DNA of 64,000 nucleotides from Micromonospora sp. RP3T (GCF_003027925.1 NZ_PYPS01000006.1:62001-126000), one strand, 5' to 3'; numbered from the stretch's first letter, positions 36,742-46,294 are shown. Translations and numbers: made by a program. The notes: generated by a model not told the origin, from the letters alone.

Positions 36742-36973
36742 CCGTCCGGTCCGGCCAGGGCCGGGTCCAGCCGACGAACCTGGCGAAGTACTCGGCCGGG
36801 TCGACCTCGCCCGAGCCCGGCCGCAGCGCGTCGGCGATCGCGTCGTGCATCAGTACGCAGAGGTAGATGGCCAGGCCGGGGCGGTCGTGTGCGTACTCGC
36901 GGCGCAGCCGCAGTCGGGCCGGTTGGCACGGCCACGGCGCGGCGCACGCCCGGCACCGCCTTCCTCCACTCCT
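36686..36973 (-). pseudogene. Start-less small Cys-rich protein gene
   Basis: Minus-strand codons from 36973 to the TGA at 36686-36688 read RCRACAAPWPC, then ARLRLRREYAHDRPGLAIYL and VDPAEYFARFVGWTRPW, clearly protein-like and matching a small CxxC...C actinobacterial hypothetical family as I remember it. There is no ATG, GTG or TTG in this frame before the Cys motif; an in-frame TGA lies at 36974-36976. ATG 36977 in the neighbouring frame (MKEWR) would join it if one base were removed. It is either a frameshifted gene, a sequencing indel, or a 5'-truncated remnant. Its 3' end overlaps the SpoIIE-type gene by 56 bases. Confidence 0.55.
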
Positions 36974-37015
36974 TCATGATCACGGCAGAGCGGACGATCC
37001 GGTGAGGCGGCGAAG

Positions 37016-37207
37016 GTGAGCGCGGTCAGGCCGACCGATGCGGAATCCGGGCTCACGGCGGACGAACTCGCACTTCGCCAGGGAATTGAACCGGTCGCCT
37101 GCCTTGACGAACTGGCTCGTCCCGAGCTGTTCGAGTCGGACGACGAGTTGGACCGCTTTCTCGCCGACCTTTACGCCTCTCGGCGCGACGGCGTCATCCC
37201 CGGGTAG
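37016..37207 (+). CDS. Orphan antitoxin-like small protein
   Basis: 63 residues from GTG 37016 (preceded by GGCGGCGAAG). Acidic, with LRQGIEPVACLDELARPELFESDDELDRFLADLYASRRDG; this pattern recalls small proteins encoded before PIN-domain toxins in actinomycetes. No toxin gene follows: after the stop comes a 15-residue GTG ORF (37211-37258, MTDTVCEQGETGQRR) that might be the stub of a lost toxin. The assignment rests on remembered similarity and position. Confidence 0.55.
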   Translation: MSAVRPTDAESGLTADELALRQGIEPVACLDELARPELFESDDELDRFLADLYASRRDGVIPG

Positions 37208-37299
37208 GCCGTGACGGACACCGTGTGCGAGCAGGGCGAGACGGGGCAGCGCCGCTAGGGTGGGTGGTAGCACGATTACCCGCCGAGGGGGTGAGCCCG

Positions 37300-37932
37300 A
37301 TGGCCCAGGCCGCATTCGCGCCCGAGCCGGCACCGCAGCCCGCCGAGCCGTCGTTCGACGTGCTCCGCTGGCACGATGAGCCGTGGACCGCGCAGCTCGC
37401 TCTTGATCTCCTACCGGAGACCAACGGCCCGAAGGTCGAGGTCCTGAGCGGAAGCGTGATCGTGACACCACATGCCGGCTATGACCACCAGGACGCCGAA
37501 CTGGATCTGGCCTATCTGCTGAAGCAGGCCGCCAAACGCGCCAAGCTCTGGCTCTATCAGGAGAGCAACGTCGTATCGGGCCGGGATCTCTTCATCCCCG
37601 ACATCGTCATCCTCGATGTGCCAGGGGGCGGACGCACGACGATGGACATCCGCCACGCGGTTCTGCTCGGTGAGATCGTCTCACCGGGCAATCGGCGGAA
37701 GGACGTGATCGACCGTCCGCGTGAGTACGCCGCCGCCGGCGTGCCGTATTTCCTCCGGGTCGACCTGCGTAACCGCGTGCCCACCATCGCTTTGTTCGAG
37801 CTGGTCGACGGCGACTACCGACCGTTGGCCGCTGCGGCGGCGGGCACTCCCTTCGTGATGCGGCAGCCGTTCGATTTCACCGTCGATCCCGGCGATCTCC
37901 TGGGCGAGGAGGCGCCGGAACAGGCCGGGTGA
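37300..37932 (+). CDS. Uma2 family endonuclease (DUF820)
   Basis: 210 residues. The PD-(D/E)xK-like core is visible: VEVLSGSVIVTPHAGYDHQ, FIPDIVILDV (Asp), VLLGEIVSPGNRRKDVIDRPREYAAAGVPYFLRVD (E...K). Uma2 proteins are often abundant in actinomycetes and cyanobacteria; their biological role is unclear. GTG 37291 is an alternative start three codons upstream. It is 24 bases from dxr. Confidence 0.85.
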   Translation: MAQAAFAPEPAPQPAEPSFDVLRWHDEPWTAQLALDLLPETNGPKVEVLSGSVIVTPHAGYDHQDAELDLAYLLKQAAKRAKLWLYQESNVVSGRDLFIPDIVILDVPGGGRTTMDIRHAVLLGEIVSPGNRRKDVIDRPREYAAAGVPYFLRVDLRNRVPTIALFELVDGDYRPLAAAAAGTPFVMRQPFDFTVDPGDLLGEEAPEQAG

Positions 37933-37956
37933 GGCGGCGGGCGGCGCTGGGGAACA

Positions 37957-39180
37957 ATGGGGCGCGTGACCACTCCCCGAGACCTCGTGCTGCTCGGCTC
38001 GACCGGCTCCATCGGCACCCAGGCCATCGACATCGTCAAGCGCAACCCGGACCGGTTCCGGGTGGTCGCGCTCGGCGCCGGCGGCGGCAACGTGGCGCTG
38101 CTGGCCGCGCAGGCGCTGGAACTGGGCGTGGCGGCGGTCGGGGTGGCGCGGGCATCCGCCGCGCAGGATCTTCAGCTCGCGTTCTACGCCGAGGCGAGCC
38201 GGCGTGGCTGGGCCTCCGGCGACTTCAAGCTGCCCAAGATCGTGGCCGGGCCGGACGCGATGACCGAGCTGGCGCAGTGGCCGTGTGACGTCGTGCTCAA
38301 CGGCGTGGTCGGCTCGCTGGGCCTGCCGCCGACGCTTGCCGCGCTGCGCGCCGGGCGCACCCTCGCGCTGGCCAACAAGGAGTCGCTGGTGGCCGGCGGC
38401 CCGCTCGTGAAGGCCGCGGTGACCCGACCGGAGCAGATCGTTCCCGTCGATTCCGAGCACTCGGCGCTGGCGCAGTGCCTGCGCGGCGGCGCCCGGGGCG
38501 AGGTGCGCCGGCTGGTGGTCACCGCCAGCGGCGGGCCGTTCCGGGGCCGGCGGCGCGAGGAGTTGACCGACGTCACACCGGAGCAGGCGCTGGCGCACCC
38601 GACCTGGCAGATGGGCCCGGTCGTCACGATCAACTCCGCCACCATGGTCAACAAGGCGCTGGAGGTCATCGAGGCGCACGAGCTGTTCGACGTGCCGTAC
38701 GCCGACATCGAGGTGATGGTCCACCCGCAGTCGGTGATCCACTCGATGGTCGAGTTCGTCGACGGCTCCACGCTCGCCCAGGCCAGCCCGCCGGACATGC
38801 GGCTGCCCATCGCGCTGGGCATCGGCTGGCCGGACCGGGTGTCCGGGGCCGCCACCGCTGTCGACTGGACCACGGCGCACACCTGGGAGTTCGCCCCGCT
38901 CGACGACGCCGCGTTCCCGGCGGTGGCGCTGGCCAAGGCGGCCGGCGAGGCGGGACGGTGCCGGCCGGCGATCTACAACGCGGCCAACGAGGAGTGCGTG
39001 GCCGCGTTCGTGGCGGGCCGGCTGCCGTTCCTCGGCATCGTCGACACCCTCGGGCGGGTGCTGGAGGACGCTCCCGATTTCGACGAACCAGGTACCGTCG
39101 AGGACGTGCTCGCCGCCGAGTCGTGGGCACGGGCGCACGCCCAGGAGATCATCGTCGGGTCGGTGGAAGGAGCTCGATGA
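37957..39180 (+). CDS. dxr: 1-deoxy-D-xylulose 5-phosphate reductoisomerase
   Basis: 407 residues; the first committed step of the MEP isoprenoid pathway. NADPH fold [19 protein letters not shown]; active-site segments [55 protein letters not shown] and [16 protein letters not shown] 37966 is an alternative start. The stop overlaps the next ATG (ATGA), coupling it to the site-2 protease and then ispG. Confidence 0.96.
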   Translation: MGRVTTPRDLVLLGSTGSIGTQAIDIVKRNPDRFRVVALGAGGGNVALLAAQALELGVAAVGVARASAAQDLQLAFYAEASRRGWASGDFKLPKIVAGPDAMTELAQWPCDVVLNGVVGSLGLPPTLAALRAGRTLALANKESLVAGGPLVKAAVTRPEQIVPVDSEHSALAQCLRGGARGEVRRLVVTASGGPFRGRRREELTDVTPEQALAHPTWQMGPVVTINSATMVNKALEVIEAHELFDVPYADIEVMVHPQSVIHSMVEFVDGSTLAQASPPDMRLPIALGIGWPDRVSGAATAVDWTTAHTWEFAPLDDAAFPAVALAKAAGEAGRCRPAIYNAANEECVAAFVAGRLPFLGIVDTLGRVLEDAPDFDEPGTVEDVLAAESWARAHAQEIIVGSVEGAR

Positions 39181-40424
39181 GCTATCTGCTCGGGGTGGTG
39201 CTGTTCGCCCTGGCGATCCTCATCTCGGTGAGTCTGCACGAGGCGGGGCACATGCTGACCGCCAAGGCGTTCGGGATGAAGGTCACCCGCTACTTCGTCG
39301 GCTTCGGGCCGACGCTCTGGTCGTTCAAGCGGGGTGAGACGGAGTACGGCGTCAAGGGCATCCCGCTCGGTGGCTTCTGCAAGATCGTCGGAATGACCCC
39401 GCAGGACGACGACGTCGAGCCCGGGGACGAGAAGCGCGCCATGTGGCGGTACCCGGTGTGGAAGCGGACGATCGTGATGTCCGCCGGCTCCGCGATGCAC
39501 TTCGCCATCGCGCTGGTCGCGCTCTGGATCATCGCGGTCTCCGCCGGCCTGCCGAACCCGAAGTTCCCCACCACCGAGGCCGGCTTCCGGGCCGAACCGG
39601 CGGTGATCGCGCTCGCCGACTGCGTCGTGGTGGAGAACGCCCCCCGCGCCTGCCAGGCCGGCGACCCGGCCAGCCCGGCCGGTCAGGCCCAGCTCAAGGA
39701 CGGCGACCGGATCACCGCGGTGAACGGCCGGCCGGTCTCCACCTGGGGCGACATGCTCGACGTGGTCCGCGGCACGCAGCCCGGCCCGGCCACCGTCGCC
39801 TACCTGCGCGACGGCACCCCGGCCACCGCCACCGTCGACCTGGCCTCGGTGCAGCGCCCGCCGCTGGACGACCCCAAGGGCGCCACCTCGGCGGTCTCCG
39901 CGCTGGGCGTGGCGCTGCGGCCCAGCACGCCGACCCGGGTGGAGTACGGTCCGGTCGCCGCGTTCGGCGCCACCGCCGACTTCACCGGCAACATGGCGGT
40001 GCAGACCTTCCACGCCATGCAGCGCATCCCGCAGAAGGTGCCGGCGCTGTGGAACGCGATCACCGGCGCGGAGCGCGACGTGGACACCCCGATCAGCGTG
40101 GTCGGCGCCAGCCGGCTCGGCGGCGAGGCCGTGGAGAACAACGCCTGGCTGGTGTTCTTCATGCTCTTCGTGTCGCTGAACTTCTTCATCGGCGTGTTCA
40201 ACCTGCTGCCGCTGCTCCCGCTGGACGGCGGCCACATCGCCATCGCCTGGTTCGAGCGCGCCCGCTCCTGGCTCTACGCCCGGATCGGCCGCACCGACCC
40301 GGGTCGCGTCGACTACCTCAAGCTCATGCCCCTCACGTACGCGGTGATCCTGGTGGGTGGCGTGTTCACGCTGCTGACCGTCACCGCGGACGTGGTCAAC
40401 CCGATCACGCTCTTCTCAAGGTGA
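39177..40424 (+). CDS. Site-2-type intramembrane metalloprotease (M50, RIP1/RseP family)
   Basis: 415 residues. Zinc motif HEAGH in helix 1 ([20 protein letters not shown]), a PDZ domain in the middle ([21 protein letters not shown]) and the third zinc ligand region [19 protein letters not shown] near the C-terminus. These proteases cut anti-sigma factors within the membrane. Lying between dxr and ispG is the standard actinobacterial arrangement; the overlap with dxr indicates coupling. Confidence 0.94.
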   Translation: MSYLLGVVLFALAILISVSLHEAGHMLTAKAFGMKVTRYFVGFGPTLWSFKRGETEYGVKGIPLGGFCKIVGMTPQDDDVEPGDEKRAMWRYPVWKRTIVMSAGSAMHFAIALVALWIIAVSAGLPNPKFPTTEAGFRAEPAVIALADCVVVENAPRACQAGDPASPAGQAQLKDGDRITAVNGRPVSTWGDMLDVVRGTQPGPATVAYLRDGTPATATVDLASVQRPPLDDPKGATSAVSALGVALRPSTPTRVEYGPVAAFGATADFTGNMAVQTFHAMQRIPQKVPALWNAITGAERDVDTPISVVGASRLGGEAVENNAWLVFFMLFVSLNFFIGVFNLLPLLPLDGGHIAIAWFERARSWLYARIGRTDPGRVDYLKLMPLTYAVILVGGVFTLLTVTADVVNPITLFSR

Positions 40425-40433
40425 GTGCCTGAA

Positions 40434-41609
40434 GTGACCGCTGTCAGTCTCGGTATGCCCCCCGTACCGCCGCCGCCGCTGGCCCCGCGCCGGGCCAGCC
40501 GCCAGATCATGGTCGGTTCGGTGCCGGTCGGTGGTGGTGCACCGGTCTCGGTGCAGTCCATGACCACCACCCTCACCTCCGACGTCAACGCCACGCTCCA
40601 GCAGATCGCCGAGCTGACCGCGTCCGGCTGCCAGATCGTCCGGGTCGCGGTGCCGTCGCAGGACGACGTGGAGGCGCTGCCGGCGATCGCGCGCAAGTCG
40701 CAGATCCCGGTGATCGCCGACATCCACTTCCAGCCGAAGTACGTCTTCGCCGCGATCGACGCCGGTTGCGCCGCGGTGCGGGTGAACCCGGGCAACATCC
40801 GGCAGTTCGACGACAAGGTCAAGGAGATCGCCAAGGCGGCCGGTGACGCGGGCACGCCGATCCGGATCGGCGTGAACGCCGGCTCGCTGGACAAGCGCCT
40901 GCTGGCCAAGTACGGCAGGGCCACCGCCGAGGCGCTCGTCGAGTCCGCGCTCTGGGAGTGCTCGCTGTTCGAGGAGCACGGCTTCCGGGACATCAAGATC
41001 TCGGTGAAGCACAACGACCCGGTGGTGATGATCCGCGCCTACCGGCTGCTCGCCGAGAAGTGCGACTATCCGCTGCACCTGGGCGTCACCGAGGCCGGCC
41101 CGGCGTTCCAGGGCACCATCAAGTCGGCGGTGGCGTTCGGCGCGCTGCTGGCCGAGGGCATCGGCGACACCATCCGGGTCTCGCTCTCCGCCCCGCCGGT
41201 GGAGGAGATCAAGGTCGGCGCCGCGATCCTGGAGTCGCTGGGCCTGCGCGAGCGCGGCCTGGAGATCGTCTCCTGTCCGTCCTGCGGCCGGGCCCAGGTC
41301 GACGTCTACAAGCTGGCCGAGGAGGTCACCGCCGGCCTGGAAGGGCTGCCGGTGCCGCTGCGCGTCGCGGTCATGGGCTGCGTGGTGAACGGTCCGGGCG
41401 AGGCCCGCGAGGCCGACCTGGGCGTCGCCTCCGGTAACGGCAAGGGCCAGATCTTCGTCAAGGGCAAGGTCGTCAAGACCGTGCCGGAGGCGCAGATCGT
41501 GGAGACGCTGATCGAGGAGGCGCTGCGGATCGCCGACGAGATGGGCGCCGAGCTGCCCGAGGAGCTGCGCGAGCTGGTGCCCGGCGGCGCCACGGTCACG
41601 GTGCACTGA
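40434..41609 (+). CDS. ispG: 4-hydroxy-3-methylbut-2-enyl diphosphate synthase (flavodoxin)
   Basis: 391 residues; converts MEcPP to HMBPP in the MEP pathway with a [4Fe-4S] cluster. Motifs: [38 protein letters not shown], and the cluster cysteines in SCPSCGR and [13 protein letters not shown] 40434 is preferred over GTG 40425, because AAGGTGA lies 9 bases upstream of it. The palindrome at 41702 follows. Confidence 0.96.
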   Translation: MTAVSLGMPPVPPPPLAPRRASRQIMVGSVPVGGGAPVSVQSMTTTLTSDVNATLQQIAELTASGCQIVRVAVPSQDDVEALPAIARKSQIPVIADIHFQPKYVFAAIDAGCAAVRVNPGNIRQFDDKVKEIAKAAGDAGTPIRIGVNAGSLDKRLLAKYGRATAEALVESALWECSLFEEHGFRDIKISVKHNDPVVMIRAYRLLAEKCDYPLHLGVTEAGPAFQGTIKSAVAFGALLAEGIGDTIRVSLSAPPVEEIKVGAAILESLGLRERGLEIVSCPSCGRAQVDVYKLAEEVTAGLEGLPVPLRVAVMGCVVNGPGEAREADLGVASGNGKGQIFVKGKVVKTVPEAQIVETLIEEALRIADEMGAELPEELRELVPGGATVTVH

Positions 41610-41701
41610 CCCTCCTGTCCGCGTCACGCCGTGCGGCCGTCCCCCGTCGGGGCCGGCCGCACGCGCGTCTCACCCCACGCCCCGCACCCCATCCCCGCTG
41701 T

Positions 41702-41751
41702 TTCACGGAAAGCGTGGCCATGGCGGGCGGAATGACCACGCTTTCCGTGAA
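41702..41751. repeat. Long inverted repeat between convergent genes
   Basis: TTCACGGAAAGCGTGG (41702-41717) is perfectly complementary to 41736-41751; allowing one mismatch the stem grows to 20 bp with a 10-base loop. It sits in the 186-bp gap after ispG and before the padR stop, so it can serve as a bidirectional terminator. Its length and perfection suggest a dispersed element like those at 62705 and 62805. Confidence 0.7.
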
Positions 41752-41795
41752 TCTGGTGCGGCGAGGGGGAGGGGCGTGGGCGGGGGCGGGAGGGG

Positions 41796-42392
41796 TCACT
41801 CGGGGTCGGCGAGGATGGCGTAGAGCTTGCGGCGGGTCTCGTCGAGCACCTGGGCGGCGCGGGCGCGTTGGTCGTCCGTGCCGGTGGTCATCACCTGCCG
41901 CAGCGCGTTCATGGCCTGGTTCCCCGCGTCGCGGATGTCGTGCCAGCTGTTGACGGTCTGCTCGGCGAACTCCGCCCAGGGCGGGGCCTCCGCCGCCTGG
42001 GCGGCCTCGGCCTGCCCCTGCTCGGTGAGGGCGAACCGCTTGCGCCCGCCGTCGGAGTCGGCGGCGGTGGCGATGACGCCCTCGTCCTCCAGCAGTTGCA
42101 GCGTCGGGTAGATCGACCCGGGGCTGGGCCGCCAGGCCCCGCCGGTGCGGGCGTCGATCTCCTGGATCATCTCGTAGCCGTGCATCGGCCGCTCGGTGAG
42201 CAGGGCCAGCACGGCGCCGCGCACGTTCGGCCGCCGGCCGCGACCCCGACCGCCCCGGCCGCGCCCGTGGCCGTGCGGCCCGTGCGGCCCGGGTGGGAAC
42301 GGCGGCGGACCCGGGGGTACGGGCGGGAAGCCGAAGCCGCCGTGCCGGTGCATCTCGTCGTGCATGGTGTGGACGTGTCGACGGAAACCCAT
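41796..42392 (-). CDS. PadR family transcriptional regulator
   Basis: 198 residues. A Gly/Pro/His/Arg-rich N-terminal ~55 residues precede the winged helix: VRGAVLALLTERPMHGYEMIQEID and PSPGSIYPTLQLLEDEGVIA, the PadR signature. The C-terminal helices (~residues 130-195) would dimerise. ATG 42392 follows GAAGGAGGAGTCCG. The promoter region has palindromes (42421-42441), suggesting autoregulation; no obvious partner target gene is adjacent. Confidence 0.88.
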   Translation of the reverse strand: MGFRRHVHTMHDEMHRHGGFGFPPVPPGPPPFPPGPHGPHGHGRGRGGRGRGRRPNVRGAVLALLTERPMHGYEMIQEIDARTGGAWRPSPGSIYPTLQLLEDEGVIATAADSDGGRKRFALTEQGQAEAAQAAEAPPWAEFAEQTVNSWHDIRDAGNQAMNALRQVMTTGTDDQRARAAQVLDETRRKLYAILADPE

Positions 42393-42420
42393 CGGACTCC
42401 TCCTTCGCCGCGACTATCAC

Positions 42421-42441
42421 TGATGCATCAACGATATATCG
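42421..42441. promoter_or_regulatory. Double palindrome upstream of padR, candidate operator
   Basis: TGATGCATCA (42421-42430) and CGATATATCG (42432-42441) are adjacent perfect 10-bp palindromes, AT-rich against a very GC-rich background, 29-49 bases upstream of the padR start. PadR proteins commonly bind ATAT/ATGCAT-like dyads in their own promoters. Confidence 0.6.
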
Positions 42442-42529
42442 GCAACGCGTCGCCGACAAGACGTGGCGGGAACGGGCGAGTGCCCGGTCGGCCCACCGGC
42501 TCCCGGCTGCATCTGGCAGGCTGGTAACC

Positions 42530-43369
42530 GTGCTCACGATGCCGGTACGCCAACTGGGGGAGTCGGAGCGCCGTTCGGTCGAGCGGCTGCTCGACCTCGA
42601 CCCCTACGCCGGCGCGCAGGTCGCCGAGCGGGTCGCGGCGCGCGGCCTGGCCTGGTGGCGGGCCGAGGCGCGGATCCTCGGCTACGGCTCCCGGCGCAAC
42701 CTGGAGTCGATCTGCTGGTTGGGCGGCAACCTGACGCCGGTGCTCGCGTCCGGGTCGGCGGTGGCCGCGTTCGCCGAGCAGTTGGGCGAGGAGGAGCGGC
42801 TCTGCTCCTCGATCGTGGGTCGCGCCGACGCGGTGCTCGGCCTCTGGGACCGCCTCTCCGCGCACTGGGGGCCGGCCCGGGACGTACGCCCGAACCAGCC
42901 GTTGCTGGCCACGGACGCGCCGCCGCCGGTGGCGCCCGACCCGCACGTGCGTCGCGTGCGCGTCGGTGAGGTGGACCGGCTCTTCCCGGCGGCGGTGGCG
43001 ATGTACACCGAGGAGGTCGGCGTCTCGCCGCTGGCCGAGGACGGCGGGCGCGGCTACCGGCGGCGGGTGACCGAGTTGGTGCGCGCCGGCCGGGCCTACG
43101 CCCGGTTCGTCGACGGCCGGGTGGTCTTCAAGGCCGAGCTGGCGGTGGTGACCCGGCGCACCGCGCAGGTGCAGGGGGTCTGGGTGGCACCCGAGTGGCG
43201 TGGCCGGGGCATCGCGGTCGCCGCGATGGCCGCGGTGGTCCGCGACGCGCTGGCCCGGGTCGCGCCGACCGTCAGTCTCTACGTCAACGACTTCAACCAG
43301 CCGGCCCGGCGCGTCTACGAGCGGTGCGGCTTCCGCCCGGTCGGCACGCTCGCCACCGTGCTGTTCTGA
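42530..43369 (+). CDS. GNAT acetyltransferase with N-terminal DUF4081-like domain
   Basis: 279 residues. The first ~130 (VRQLGESERRSVERLLDLDPYAGAQ, CWLGGNLTPVLAS) resemble the DUF4081 domain that precedes GNAT domains in actinobacteria; the C-terminal half holds the acetyl-CoA fold with GVWVAPEWRGRGIAVAAMAAV and LYVNDFNQPARRVYERCGF. The substrate is unknown. GTG 42530 is the first start fitting the domain. Confidence 0.84.
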   Translation: MLTMPVRQLGESERRSVERLLDLDPYAGAQVAERVAARGLAWWRAEARILGYGSRRNLESICWLGGNLTPVLASGSAVAAFAEQLGEEERLCSSIVGRADAVLGLWDRLSAHWGPARDVRPNQPLLATDAPPPVAPDPHVRRVRVGEVDRLFPAAVAMYTEEVGVSPLAEDGGRGYRRRVTELVRAGRAYARFVDGRVVFKAELAVVTRRTAQVQGVWVAPEWRGRGIAVAAMAAVVRDALARVAPTVSLYVNDFNQPARRVYERCGFRPVGTLATVLF

Positions 43370-43387
43370 GGATCACCCCGCCCCGCC

Positions 43388-43418
43388 TTGCCCCGAACCG
43401 GACACCCGGCGCTATGCT
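43388..43418 (+). promoter_or_regulatory. Candidate promoter of the ABC/YhgE/TetR operon
   Basis: TTGCCC (43388-43393) and TATGCT (43413-43418) with a 19-base spacer. The start of transcription would fall just before the dyad at 43433, so repressor binding would block elongation or open-complex formation. Confidence 0.4.
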
Positions 43419-43432
43419 GGTCATGTTTTTGT

Positions 43433-43446
43433 ACTGACCAGTCAGT
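43433..43446. promoter_or_regulatory. TetR-type operator
   Basis: ACTGAC-CA-GTCAGT is a perfect 6+2+6 dyad, 13 bases before the first gene of an operon that ends with a TetR gene. The GAC(C/A)(A/G)GTC-like centre is typical for QacR/AcrR-like repressors, making autoregulation by the 46295 gene likely. Confidence 0.7.
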
Positions 43447-43459
43447 CTAGAAGGGCGCC

Positions 43460-44137
43460 ATGGCAATCGTCGAGGCCAGCGGATTGGGACTACGCACCCG
43501 TCGGGGCTGGGTCTACCGGGACGTCGACCTCACCGCCGAACGCGGTGAGCTGCACGCGGTCACCGGCCCACCCGGCAGCGGTCGCACGTCGCTGCTGCTC
43601 GCGCTCGCCGGGCGCTTCCCGCACAGCCACGGCGAGCTGCGCCGCCGCGGCCCGGCCGCGCTCGGCCAGGTGGCCGGCGTGCACGAGCCCGACCCGACGC
43701 TCACCGTCGCCGAGCACATCACCGAACGGCTGCTGCTGCTCGGGCCGGTGCCGCGCCGCCGGCGGCAGCTCGTCCCGGTGGCCGCGCTGCGGGCTCGCCG
43801 CGCCTACCGCCGCGACGCCTACGCCACCGCCATCGCCGGCGCCGGCTTCACCGACACCCCGCTCGACCCCGACCGGTACGGCCGCGACCTGACCCCGGTC
43901 GACCGGCAGGTGCTCGGGCTGGTGCTGGCCAGCCTCGGCGGTCCCAGCCTGATCGTCGCCGACGACGTGGACGCCGGCGCCGACCGCCCCGAACGAGAGT
44001 GGATCTGGGCCGCGTTGGCACGCCTCGCCGACCAGGGGTACGCGGTGGTCGTCAGCGCCCGGGCCGTCGAGCCCGGCGTCGCCGCCACCGTGCACCGCAT
44101 CGGCGACCCGGTCCTACCTCTGAAGGTGTCCGCATGA
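43460..44137 (+). CDS. ABC-transporter ATPase-like protein with altered nucleotide motifs
   Basis: 225 residues. It has the ABC ATPase layout, but Walker A is GPPGSGRTS (residues 36-44), with Arg42 in place of the invariant Lys; the LSGGQ signature is not found (LTPVDRQVLGLVLASL instead) and Walker B is LIVADDVD without the catalytic Glu. ATP hydrolysis is therefore doubtful; it may bind nucleotide or be regulatory. It overlaps the YhgE/Pip-type permease gene (ATGA), so the two make one transporter-like unit. Confidence 0.78.
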   Translation: MAIVEASGLGLRTRRGWVYRDVDLTAERGELHAVTGPPGSGRTSLLLALAGRFPHSHGELRRRGPAALGQVAGVHEPDPTLTVAEHITERLLLLGPVPRRRRQLVPVAALRARRAYRRDAYATAIAGAGFTDTPLDPDRYGRDLTPVDRQVLGLVLASLGGPSLIVADDVDAGADRPEREWIWAALARLADQGYAVVVSARAVEPGVAATVHRIGDPVLPLKVSA

Positions 44138-46284
44138 GCATCCTGCGACTGGCCCTGTTCGAGCTGCGCCGGATGACCCGGGGCCGGCTGCCGCGCGCCG
44201 CGCTCGCCGTGCTCACCGTGGTCCCGCTGCTCTACGGCGCGCTCTATCTCTACGCGTTCTGGGACCCGTACGGGAACCTCGACCGGATCCCGGTCGCGCT
44301 GGTCAACGCCGACCGGCCGGCGAAGGCGGCCGACGGCAGCGAGGTGCACGCCGGCCGGGACCTCGCCGACGAACTGATCGACCGCAAGGTCTTCGGCTGG
44401 ACCGTCACCGACCAGGCCGACGCCACGAAGGGCCTCCGCGACGGGCGCTACCACCTGGTCTTCTCCATCCCGGCCGAGTTCTCGGCCACGCTCGCGGCCA
44501 GCCCCGAGCCGGACCGGCCGGCCCGGCAGGGCGAGCTGAAGGTGGTCAACGACGACGCCACCAACTACCTCTCCGGGCTGCTCGCCCGCTCGGCGTTCAG
44601 CGAGATCCGGGCCGCCGCCGCGGAGAGCACCGCCGCCTCGTACTTCGACAAGATGTTGATCGGCTTCACCGACGCCAAGGCCGAGACCGGCCGCGCCGCC
44701 GACGGGGCCGGAAAGATCTCCGACGGGCTCGACGCCTCCCAGCGGGGCGCCGGGCAGCTCGCCGACGGGTTGGGCGACGCCGAGAACGGCGCCGGGCAGC
44801 TCGCCGGCGGGCTGAACACGTCCGTCCAGGGCGCCGACAAGCTGGCCAAGGGGCTCGACCAGTTGCAGACCGGCGCCGCCCAGCTCGCCGACGGCGCCGG
44901 CCGGGCCGCCACCGAGACGAAGGCCGCCGCCGCCACCGTCGACGCCGCCGCCGACAGGTACGAGCCGGTGCTGCGCCGCAACGCCGACAAGATCCAGCAG
45001 GCGGCCACCGCTGTCGCCACCGGCGCGCAGCAGCTCGCCGCCGGCCTGGACGCGCTGCCCGCCAAGGCCGACGAGGTGGTCAGGCTGGCGAAGGAGACCT
45101 CCGACCGGCTCGACGCGGTCGCGAAGGCGCACCCCGAGCTGGCCGACGACCCGAACCTCGCCGCCGCCCGCACGGCCGCCGACCGGGCCGTCACCCAGGC
45201 CGAGGCGCTGGCGTCCGCCGTGGACAGGTCCGACCTGGCCGCGCTGAAGAAGCAGATGACCGAGGTCGCGAAGACCGCCCGGGAGGTGGCCGCCGCCGCG
45301 CCGCACCTGGCCGACGACGTCGCCGCCGCCCGGGCCAAGGTCGACAAGCTGGCCAGCGGGCTCGGCACGCTGGCCCAGGGCAGCGCCAAGCTCCGCGACG
45401 GGCTCGGCGACGCGTCCACCGGCGCCGACCAGTTGCGCGGCGGCCTCTACCGACTGTCCACCGGCGCCCGCGCGCTCGACGGCGGCCTGGCCCGGCTCGG
45501 CACCGGCAGCACCTCGCTCGTCGACGGGCTGACCAAGCTGGAGGGCGGCGCCGGCGACCTCGCCGACGGGCTCGCCGCCGGGGAGAAGAAACTGCCCGGG
45601 TACGACGACGCGGCCAGTCGCGCCGACGTGCTCGGTGACCCGGTCGGCCTGATCCGCGACTCGCAGCACCCGGCCGGCTCGTACGGCGTGGGCTTCGCCC
45701 CGTACTTCCTGGCGCTGGCGCTCTGGGTCGGCGCGATGATCACGTACATGCTGTTGCGGCCGGTCAACCGACGCCATGTGATGTCCGGCGCGCCCGGCTG
45801 GCGGGTGGTGCTCGCCGGCTGGCTGCCCGCCGCCGGGATCGGCCTGGCCCAGGTCGCCGTGCTCTACACCGTGGTGACGCTGGCGCTCGGGCTGCACCCG
45901 ACGCACGGCGCGGCGACGTTCGGGCTGCTCGCGCTCACCTCGCTGGCGTTCACCGCGATCATGCAACTGCTCGGCGTGGCGCTCGGCCCGGCCGGTCGGC
46001 TGGCCGCGCTGGCGCTGCTGATGCTGCAGCTCACCTCGTCCGGCGGCACCTACCCGGTGCAGACCTCGCCCGGCTTCTTCCAGGCCGTCCACCCCTGGCT
46101 GCCGATGACGTACGTGGTGGGCGGCCTGCGGCACACGATCAACGGCGGGCCGGCCGGCCCGGTGGTCACCGCCGCGCTGGTGCTGCTCGCGTTCGGGCTG
46201 GGTGCGCTGGCGCTCGGCGTCGGCGCGGCGCGCCGCTCCCGCCGGCTCACCCCGGCCAGGCTGCACCCCGAACTGACCATGTGA
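44134..46284 (+). CDS. YhgE/Pip-type ABC-2 permease family protein
   Basis: 716 residues. One N-terminal membrane helix (LAVLTVVPLLYGALYLYAFWDPYGNL) with the YhgE motif IPVALVNADRP, then a ~420-residue extracytoplasmic region with repeated units like GAGQLADGLGDAENGAGQLAGGL, and five to six C-terminal helices typical of ABC-2 permeases. Relatives include Pip/YhgE phage receptors and MmpL-accessory proteins. It is translationally coupled to the ABC-like gene and followed by its TetR gene. Confidence 0.88.
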   Translation: MSILRLALFELRRMTRGRLPRAALAVLTVVPLLYGALYLYAFWDPYGNLDRIPVALVNADRPAKAADGSEVHAGRDLADELIDRKVFGWTVTDQADATKGLRDGRYHLVFSIPAEFSATLAASPEPDRPARQGELKVVNDDATNYLSGLLARSAFSEIRAAAAESTAASYFDKMLIGFTDAKAETGRAADGAGKISDGLDASQRGAGQLADGLGDAENGAGQLAGGLNTSVQGADKLAKGLDQLQTGAAQLADGAGRAATETKAAAATVDAAADRYEPVLRRNADKIQQAATAVATGAQQLAAGLDALPAKADEVVRLAKETSDRLDAVAKAHPELADDPNLAAARTAADRAVTQAEALASAVDRSDLAALKKQMTEVAKTAREVAAAAPHLADDVAAARAKVDKLASGLGTLAQGSAKLRDGLGDASTGADQLRGGLYRLSTGARALDGGLARLGTGSTSLVDGLTKLEGGAGDLADGLAAGEKKLPGYDDAASRADVLGDPVGLIRDSQHPAGSYGVGFAPYFLALALWVGAMITYMLLRPVNRRHVMSGAPGWRVVLAGWLPAAGIGLAQVAVLYTVVTLALGLHPTHGAATFGLLALTSLAFTAIMQLLGVALGPAGRLAALALLMLQLTSSGGTYPVQTSPGFFQAVHPWLPMTYVVGGLRHTINGGPAGPVVTAALVLLAFGLGALALGVGAARRSRRLTPARLHPELTM

Positions 46285-46294
46285 GGATGGGCTG

